NCBI RefSeq assembly: GCF_965638725.1 | Contig: NC_134951.1 | Span: 1,922,001 to 1,986,000, forward strand | DNA from: Aptenodytes patagonicus | Taxonomy: Eukaryota > Chordata > Aves > Sphenisciformes > Spheniscidae | DNA length: 64,000 bases | Reading direction: 5' to 3' | In this document: positions 60,701 through 64,000 of the stretch, piece by piece | Numbering within the stretch: position 1 is the stretch's first letter | How the letters are laid out: every line of letters begins with the position of its first letter | Notes under the pieces: model-generated | The model's input: only the letters and a program-made list of their open reading frames with translations | What the model was told of the DNA's origin: nothing | Databases searched by the model: none | Made by a program: the position numbers and the translations under genes

Positions 60701-62656
60701 GATGCAAAAGCCCTGAGCAAGGTGGGGAGCTCAGATGGAAAGGGCACTGGCAGGAACGTTTCGGCATCGGGGACAGCTGTCCTGCAATGAGAGCATCACT
60801 GCCACCCCACGCCAGACAGACGGGTCCTGCGGTCGGAGCAGGCGAGGGAATCCCGGGGCGGGGGGGGGGCTGCAGAGGGGCCGCGTCCCCGGGGCACACG
60901 GCAGCCATCACCGCAGGCTGCCACAGTCGAGGAGGGGAGAGAAGCATCCCCGTCATTTTGTGGGCGGAAAAATACCAGCTGGGAGACCTGAATGACTCAA
61001 CGGAGGCCACGGAGGAGTCAGCACTGTGACGAGGAGAGGAAAGGAACGGAACCTGCGCGTCCTGCTTCAGCTTCCTTCCCCCTGGTCCCACTAGGTAGAA
61101 ACCCGCTCCCCAAGCCCACCGGCTCCACTCCTTTCCCCGCAGGAGGCAGGTGCTGCATCCCAACACATCTCAGGACCTCCCATCTGTGTGCACCCCACTG
61201 AGCCCCAAAATGAGCACCCCACCACCCGGGGCGGGGGGCCAGCACCCTGCCCACCCATCTCCCTCCTGCCGCATCCCACCGTGCATTCACTCACCCCTGG
61301 CACCGGAGCGCCTCACAGAGAGGGGGCTCGGCCAACAGCACCAAAGCGACCCCGCAGCCCTCGGGGTGGGCTGGGAGCCCCCGAGGAAGGGCAGTGGTCA
61401 GGGGCTCCCTCCTCCGTGGCGCTCGCCCTGCGCTGACAGCCCGTGGAAGGATGCTTGGGCAGCGAGGATTTAAGAGCCACCCGGCCACCCCCCCTCCCCG
61501 TCCCTTCCCAAAAGCTCCCAGCGGCTTAGCGCGGCCCGCTGCCCCGGGCGGGGGGGGCGGGGGGGGGGGGGCAGCCAGCTGCTCCCCATTACGCACGTGG
61601 CATCATCCCATCGCACTTCCCGGATGGGGACACGCGACCCCATATGCCCGCCCTGCACAGTGGGGTGACAACAGTGACAGCATGGGGGTCAACAGGGCGG
61701 GGGGGGGGGACGGCGATCCCCAAACATCTCAAGGTGTGTGGGCCTACATGGGCTTGGGGTCTGCCCTATGCCAGGGACCAGGCAGCTCCCCAGTATCACA
61801 AGGGGGTAGCCATACATACAACCAAGATCCCCCTTGATCCTGGGGGGGGGGGTGTGACACTTCCCCCCCCCCCCCCCCAGGTAACCAGGTAGAGCTGAAG
61901 AGCCCGGTAATAGCACCCATGGCTTCCCCACCCCAAGGACTGGATAATCCCCCAGCAGTATGGGGGTCATTGGTCCTACAGAGAAGCAAGGTCCTCCCAG
62001 CCCTGGGGAGCAGGTGACCCCAGGAATCCGGGTTGGGGGGGGGTGGGGGGGTGGTCAACAGCCTGTGGTGCCCCAGGAAGAGGGCAATGCCCCAGTGATA
62101 GAGGGGGCATTTACAGCCCTTTATGGGACCACAGTGTGTCCCCCAGCCCCAAAGAGGGGACACCCTCCAGAAACTGGGGGGATGCACAGCCCTGTAAAAG
62201 AGCAAGGTCACCCCAAAACCCAAAGAGGGGTCACCCCCAGTAACTAGGGAGATGCACAGCTCTATATAGGACCAAGGTCCCCCCAAACTCCCAGTAACTT
62301 AGGGGGTGCACTGCCCTGCAAAAGACCAAGGTCCCCTCAACCCCAAAGAGGGGTCACCCCCCAGTAAACGGGGGGTGCACAGCTCCATACAGGACAGAGG
62401 TCCCACCCACCCCAAAGAGGGGATACCCCCCCAGTAACTGGGGGGTGCACAGCTCTATAAAGAACGAGGTTCCCCGACTCTGGAAGGGGTGAGCCCCTAA
62501 CCGGGTCCGGTGGATGCACAGCCCTGCCCCGGGGCGCGGACGAGCTCAAGTCCCCGGGAAGCGAGGGACACGCGCGGCACCGGACCGGCCCCGACACCGG
62601 CCCAGGCCCGGCGCCGCCCCGGCGGGCTCGTCCCCCGGCGGGCACTCACCGTACAT
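24624..62656 (-). CDS. EFR3B: EFR3 homolog B, complete, 23 coding exons
   Basis: EFR3B is a plasma-membrane scaffold that recruits the lipid kinase PI4KA with TTC7 and HYCC (FAM126) partners, supporting PI4P synthesis. The joined exons give 2454 nt, 817 residues plus stop, and every junction is GT-AG with consistent phase. The N-terminus [17 protein letters not shown] shows the cysteine cluster (C5, C7, C8) that is palmitoylated in the family and the adjacent basic patch. The body is an alpha-helical ARM/HEAT-type rod (about residues 20-500), with stretches such as [29 protein letters not shown] and [13 protein letters not shown]. The C-terminal part ends in the conserved [16 protein letters not shown] and [14 protein letters not shown], plus synteny with POMC, favour EFR3B over EFR3A. 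Intron sizes, 1 to 22: 11843, 1079, 3696, 5928, 2174, 1251, 359, 1351, 525, 632, 1893, 232, 697, 879, 315, 112, 739, 414, 544, 350, 205 and 361 bp. The gene is compact compared with the mammalian one. No disruption was seen. Confidence 0.97.
25091..25140 (-). other. EFR3B: EFR3B coding exon 22 (residues 767-782)
   Basis: Acceptor TGTTACAG, donor CATACG|GTGAGT. Encodes [16 protein letters not shown]. Confidence 0.96.
25346..25452 (-). other. EFR3B: EFR3B coding exon 21 (residues 731-766)
   Basis: Acceptor TGCTTCAG, donor GCCCGG|GTGAGT. Encodes [20 protein letters not shown] to AAHCGAR. Confidence 0.97.
25803..25851 (-). other. EFR3B: EFR3B coding exon 20 (residues 715-730)
   Basis: A 49-nt exon with acceptor TCCTTTAG and donor GATAG|GTAAGC. 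Encodes [16 protein letters not shown]. Confidence 0.95.
26396..26487 (-). other. EFR3B: EFR3B coding exon 19 (residues 684-714)
   Basis: Acceptor CTCCCCAG, donor GAGCAG|GTACTG. Encodes [20 protein letters not shown] to NSPEREQ; the RKSIGET segment is a likely phosphorylation site. Confidence 0.96.
26902..27029 (-). other. EFR3B: EFR3B coding exon 18 (residues 641-683)
   Basis: Acceptor CCCCATAG, donor GACGG|GTACGC. Encodes [19 protein letters not shown], then the conserved [15 protein letters not shown]. The first third looks more divergent from mammalian EFR3B than the flanking exons. Confidence 0.96.
27769..27836 (-). other. EFR3B: EFR3B coding exon 17 (residues 619-640)
   Basis: Acceptor TTCTGCAG, donor ACCCAG|GTAAGA. 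Encodes [20 protein letters not shown] plus RP. Confidence 0.97.
27949..28080 (-). other. EFR3B: EFR3B coding exon 16 (residues 575-618)
   Basis: Acceptor TGTTGCAG, donor CACGAG|GTGCGA. Encodes [20 protein letters not shown] to FCQHIHE. Confidence 0.97.
28396..28557 (-). other. EFR3B: EFR3B coding exon 15 (residues 521-574)
   Basis: Acceptor CCCCACAG, donor GTGCAG|GTAGGC. Encodes [20 protein letters not shown] to [10 protein letters not shown]. Confidence 0.97.
29437..29512 (-). other. EFR3B: EFR3B coding exon 14 (residues 495-520)
   Basis: Acceptor CCTTGCAG, donor AAGAAG|GTAATG. Encodes [20 protein letters not shown] to FMKK. Confidence 0.97.
30210..30382 (-). other. EFR3B: EFR3B coding exon 13 (residues 438-494)
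   Basis: Acceptor GCTTGCAG, donor CATCAG|GTATGT. Encodes [20 protein letters not shown] to RQKFSTI. Confidence 0.97.
30615..30666 (-). other. EFR3B: EFR3B coding exon 12 (residues 420-437)
   Basis: A short 52-nt exon with acceptor CACGGCAG and donor CTCCAG|GTATGA. Encodes [18 protein letters not shown]. Confidence 0.95.
30667..32559 (-). other. EFR3B: EFR3B intron 11
   Basis: 1.9 kb without recognisable genes. Holds a run of 21 G on the plus strand (31976-31996). Confidence 0.85.
31976..31996. repeat. 21-bp poly-G tract
   Basis: Twenty-one consecutive G on the plus strand (C on the transcribed EFR3B sense strand). Length is likely polymorphic and hard to sequence. Confidence 0.85.
32560..32671 (-). 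other. EFR3B: EFR3B coding exon 11 (residues 383-419)
   Basis: Acceptor TCCGCAG, donor GCCGG|GTGAGA. Encodes [20 protein letters not shown] to SIEAGKA. Confidence 0.97.
33304..33465 (-). other. EFR3B: EFR3B coding exon 10 (residues 329-382)
   Basis: Acceptor CACCCCAG, donor CATAG|GTGGGG. Encodes [20 protein letters not shown] to FQEAVIKTI. Confidence 0.97.
33991..34126 (-). other. EFR3B: EFR3B coding exon 9 (residues 284-328)
   Basis: Acceptor TTTCCAG, donor GTTG|GTAAGT. Encodes [20 protein letters not shown] to IAASGSV. Confidence 0.97.
35478..35556 (-). other. EFR3B: EFR3B coding exon 8 (residues 257-283)
   Basis: Acceptor TTCCCCAG, donor ATCCAG|GTGGGG. Encodes [19 protein letters not shown] to MYSIQ. 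Confidence 0.97.
35916..36050 (-). other. EFR3B: EFR3B coding exon 7 (residues 212-256)
   Basis: Acceptor TTTCGCAG, donor CTCAT|GTAAGT. Encodes the Ser/Pro-rich linker [16 protein letters not shown], then [16 protein letters not shown]. Confidence 0.97.
36051..39625 (-). other. EFR3B: EFR3B introns 5 and 6 (either side of exon 6)
   Basis: Apart from exon 6 (37302-37451) nothing gene-like is recognised. An AT-rich TA/CA stretch lies at about 37480-37540, and a short GCCACCGGTGCC tandem duplication at about 38696-38720. Confidence 0.7.
37302..37451 (-). other. EFR3B: EFR3B coding exon 6 (residues 162-211)
   Basis: Acceptor TCCCCAG, donor GAAAG|GTGAGT. Encodes [20 protein letters not shown] to NLQHVEEAE. 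Confidence 0.97.
39626..39747 (-). other. EFR3B: EFR3B coding exon 5 (residues 122-161)
   Basis: Acceptor CTCCCAG, donor ACGAA|GTGAGT. Encodes [20 protein letters not shown] to DLDIRT, a segment very conserved in EFR3 proteins. Confidence 0.97.
39748..45675 (-). other. EFR3B: EFR3B intron 4
   Basis: 5.9 kb intron containing the larger CR1 element (43819-44263) in antisense orientation to EFR3B and a 17-A tract at 43277-43293. No other exon is recognised. Confidence 0.85.
43819..44263 (+). mobile_element. CR1 LINE 3' end with ORF2 C-terminus
   Basis: About 445 bp of CR1. A plus-strand open frame (43831-44175) encodes the last ~114 residues of the CR1 reverse-transcriptase protein ([40 protein letters not shown]), still uninterrupted. 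The CR1 3' UTR follows and the element ends in two and a half ATTCTATG units. It is 5'-truncated, so it cannot move on its own. The intact frame and near-identity to the 9.2-kb copy suggest modest age. It lies in EFR3B intron 4, opposite to the gene. Confidence 0.95.
45676..45826 (-). other. EFR3B: EFR3B coding exon 4 (residues 71-121)
   Basis: Acceptor CTCCCAG, donor AACTCG|GTGAGT. Encodes [19 protein letters not shown] to QILGTNS. Confidence 0.97.
45827..49522 (-). other. EFR3B: EFR3B intron 3
   Basis: 3.7 kb with no recognised exon, repeat family or RNA gene. Confidence 0.75.
49523..49650 (-). other. EFR3B: EFR3B coding exon 3 (residues 29-70)
   Basis: Acceptor CTTTCAG, donor TACGG|GTAAGC. 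Encodes [20 protein letters not shown] to RHRY, the first helices of the rod. Confidence 0.97.
50730..50806 (-). other. EFR3B: EFR3B coding exon 2 (residues 3-28)
   Basis: Acceptor TTTTCCAG, donor CCAGAG|GTAAAC. Encodes the palmitoylation cysteine cluster and the basic membrane-binding segment [19 protein letters not shown]. Confidence 0.97.
54129..54222 (-). other. EFR3B: Candidate alternative first coding exon of EFR3B
   Basis: On the minus strand an ATG at 54222 (GCGATGG context) opens 31 codons, [20 protein letters not shown] and onward, and ends at GAGCAG|GTACCT with one base of an unfinished codon. That phase is exactly the one exon 1 uses, so splicing to exon 2 would continue in frame into [14 protein letters not shown]. 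About 130 bp upstream are a TATTTAAA motif and an NF-E2/ARE-like site. The donor is only moderate (C at +4 and +5). No expression evidence exists here. Confidence 0.3.
54348..54389 (-). promoter_or_regulatory. Candidate intronic promoter: TATA-like motif plus AP-1/NF-E2 (ARE) site
   Basis: On the minus strand GTGACTCAGCA (54389-54379) fits the NF-E2/MAF and antioxidant-response core. It is followed 24 bp later by TATTTAAA (54355-54348), and then by GC/CpG-rich sequence and the candidate exon. The order upstream factor site, TATA-like box, GC-rich leader, ATG, donor is promoter-like, but each piece alone could occur by chance. Confidence 0.3.
58945..58965. repeat. 21-bp poly-A tract
   Basis: Twenty-one consecutive A on the plus strand within EFR3B intron 1, not attached to a recognisable retroposon body. 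Confidence 0.85.
61780..62540. repeat. Degenerate ~70-bp tandem repeat array in EFR3B intron 1
   Basis: About ten decayed units. The clearest five lie between 62150 and 62500. Each contains in order CCCAAAGAGGGG, TCACCCCCCAGTAACTGG, GGTGCACAGCTCTATA and AGGACCAAGGTCCCCC. The CAAAGAGGGG landmark recurs at about 62150, 62222, 62345 and 62413. Leftward units are more diverged (CAGTATGGGGGTCATTGG, CAAGGTCCTCCC), and the array fades near 61780. It ends about 110 bp inside the intron from exon 1. Each unit brings a TATA-like CTATATAG/CTATAAAG and a G-rich block. Confidence 0.8.
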
Positions 62657-63000
62657 GGCCGCTGCCACCGCGCCCGGCGTGGCGTGGCTCGGCCCGGCTC
62701 GGCGCGGCTGTGCCCGGCGCGGCTGCAGGCGGCGGTGCCCGGCCCGGCTCTGCCCCACCGAGCGGCGCCGGCCGGGGGCGGCACCGGGGGGATGGGGGGG
62801 GGGGGGGGGGGGGCGCGGCACCGACGGGGGCGGCACCGCAGCGGCGGCTCCTCCCGCCGGCGCGGCCGCAGCGCCCGCCCGCGGCCCGCCCCGGCCCGGC
62901 GGGGCCCCTGCGGCAGCGGGCCCCTCCTGCCCCGCACCCCGTACCGCCTCCGCGGCCAGCACGACGCCCCCCCCCCCCCCCCACCCCCCGCCGGGCATCC
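62520..63000 (-). promoter_or_regulatory. EFR3B: CpG-rich promoter region and 5' UTR of EFR3B
   Basis: Very high GC and CpG content surrounds the initiating exon, with multiple GC-box-like GGGCGG/CCGCCC motifs and no TATA box upstream of the ATG on the minus strand: a typical housekeeping-style island promoter. Two homopolymers interrupt it: 20 G at 62794-62813 and 16 C at 62967-62982 (plus strand). The exact start site cannot be fixed from sequence. Confidence 0.75.
62650..62656 (-). other. EFR3B: EFR3B coding exon 1 (ATG)
   Basis: ATGTACG|GTGAGT. Only Met, Tyr and the first base of Gly3 are coded here; the rest of the exon is 5' UTR above 62656. Context GGCCATGT within the CpG-rich promoter. 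Confidence 0.9.
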
Positions 63001-64000
63001 CGCCCCGCCCCACGCTGCACCCACCCCGCGCACCCCACAGCACCCACCCCACGCTGGACCGCCTGCCCCCCCAACGGGGCACCCGGCCCAGGCTTTGCCC
63101 CGCACCCGGCAGCGCAAGCCTGGCAGGGGACAAAGCCACGGGTCCCCTGGCTCTGCCCTGCGCATTTGGGGTCCGCCAGCGAGCCGGGATCCACTCGGTT
63201 CCCCCCGTAACACACCGGTGAGCCCCCGAGCATCCTTCCTCCATGGGTCGGACGGCCCCGAGTCCCGTCTGAGGACCCCAAACCCCAGCAGAGAGGTTTC
63301 CTTCGAGAGCTTGCAGTGCCCCGTGCTCACTGCTCGCATCGCTCGCCCCGGGAATAAGCACCCCGGAGTGTTAGAACCAGCCGCTTTCCCCCGTGGGGAG
63401 GAGATACCGCGTGTGCTCCCCCCATCCCGCTGCCAGCCCCACGGAGCACCGGCCCTGGCACCTGCGGCCGCCCGAGTGGCAACCATGAACACCGCGGCCT
63501 TTCCCTGCACCAGCCGTTGCAGCCTGGCCAGGTGGGAGCTGCACCAGGCTCCCGAAACAGGGAGGTGTGCTGCTGCCGGCAGCGAGGGCTGCAGGGGGAT
63601 GGCGCAGGAAATGCAGGCAGATCCAGGTCGGCTCGGCTGCTTCTAGAAAGTCCTGGAGAGCGAGACAGGGGGTGCTTGGATTGCCCTGGGGAGACAGGGA
63701 CGCCAGGGAAAGGGCTGAGAGCGCTTGGAGGGGGTGAGGAATGAGGAAGATATCTCCCCGGGGTGCTTTTACTTTGCATTACTGCTGCAGTGCCTTTAGC
63801 AGAACTGAAGCAATGCAGCCACGCCCTGCTGCCAAAGGGGAAACTGAGGCAGGGAGCCGCCCCGTCCAGGTTCCGGCATCGCCAGTGGTCCTGGCCACAC
63901 GTGCTGCGGGCACTGCACTGGTGCTCCCGACGCACCAGTGCCCAGCCGCAGGTCACGGACGCGAGTGCTGATCGTCTCCCACGCTTCATCCGGCCATGCA
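63000..64000. other. Upstream flank of EFR3B, nothing recognised
   Basis: GC-rich sequence without recognised exon. By synteny the next gene to the right in vertebrates is DNAJC27, usually well separated, and none of it is visible here. The long plus-strand ORF over 62510-63646 is the antisense of the CpG island. Confidence 0.5.

Larger units (their letters stand above)
50807..62649 (-). other. EFR3B: EFR3B intron 1
   Basis: 11.8 kb between the two-residue first coding exon and exon 2. It contains a GC/CpG-rich patch at about 52.05-52.55 kb, a candidate alternative first exon with promoter motifs at 54.13-54.39 kb, a 21-A run at 58945-58965, a 17-A run near 60652 and, next to exon 1, a degenerate tandem array. 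AT-rich blocks with repeated TTAATTA motifs at about 57.4-57.5 kb and 52.7-53.1 kb could be regulatory. No separate gene is recognised. Confidence 0.8.

Noticed and set aside
62510..63646. 378-codon plus-strand ORF (and overlapping minus ORFs) at the right end
   Set aside because: Pro/Arg/Ala/Gly-rich translation of a CpG island, open in several frames at once, crossing the EFR3B start exon antisense, with no domain or splice support.
1..64000. CRISPR arrays, operons, riboswitches, bacterial mobile elements, tRNA or rRNA genes
   Set aside because: The window is intron-bearing vertebrate DNA; no spacer-repeat array, tRNA cloverleaf or rRNA segment was recognised by eye. A tRNAscan/Rfam run would be the decisive check for small RNAs.

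Overview
The window is vertebrate nuclear DNA, almost certainly from a bird. Three things point there: two 3'-end copies of the avian/reptilian CR1 LINE, each ending in the CR1-type ATTCTATG tail; many GC-rich homopolymer tracts; and a pro-opiomelanocortin precursor whose peptides have avian-type sequences. The gene order POMC then EFR3B, tail to tail, matches the conserved vertebrate DNMT3A-POMC-EFR3B neighbourhood. I cannot assign a species.

Layout. (1) 1-16.6 kb is mostly non-coding and lies on the DNMT3A side of POMC. It holds a TG-rich alternating tract (1.26-1.38 kb), one convincing minus-strand exon of an unidentified secreted coiled-coil protein (3206-3592), a CR1 fragment (9.18-9.37 kb) and an 11-bp minisatellite (10.24-10.60 kb). 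(2) 16.6-20.3 kb is the complete POMC gene on the plus strand: TATA box, non-coding exon 1, signal-peptide exon 2, and exon 3 carrying gamma-MSH, ACTH/alpha-MSH, beta-MSH and beta-endorphin. It predicts 254 residues. (3) 21.75-62.66 kb is the complete EFR3B gene on the minus strand. I could place 23 coding exons, every junction with GT-AG and consistent phase. They sum to 2454 nt, i.e. 817 residues plus stop, the same length as the mammalian protein as I recall it. Its intron 1 (11.8 kb) holds a candidate alternative first exon near 54.2 kb and a degenerate ~70-bp tandem array near 62 kb. Intron 4 holds the larger CR1. (4) 62.5-63.0 kb is the CpG-rich EFR3B promoter, followed by about 1 kb of upstream sequence with no gene that I recognise.

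How the genes relate. POMC encodes a secreted prohormone of pituitary corticotrophs/melanotrophs and hypothalamic neurons. EFR3B is a palmitoylated plasma-membrane scaffold for the PI4KA-TTC7-HYCC complex. They share a locus and converge with about 1.5 kb between their inferred poly(A) sites, but no functional coupling is implied. Nothing resembling a new system (CRISPR, toxin/defence, novel mobile system) is present. The most interesting leads are the unidentified exon at 3.2-3.6 kb, the phase-matched alternative first exon of EFR3B, and the repeat arrays.
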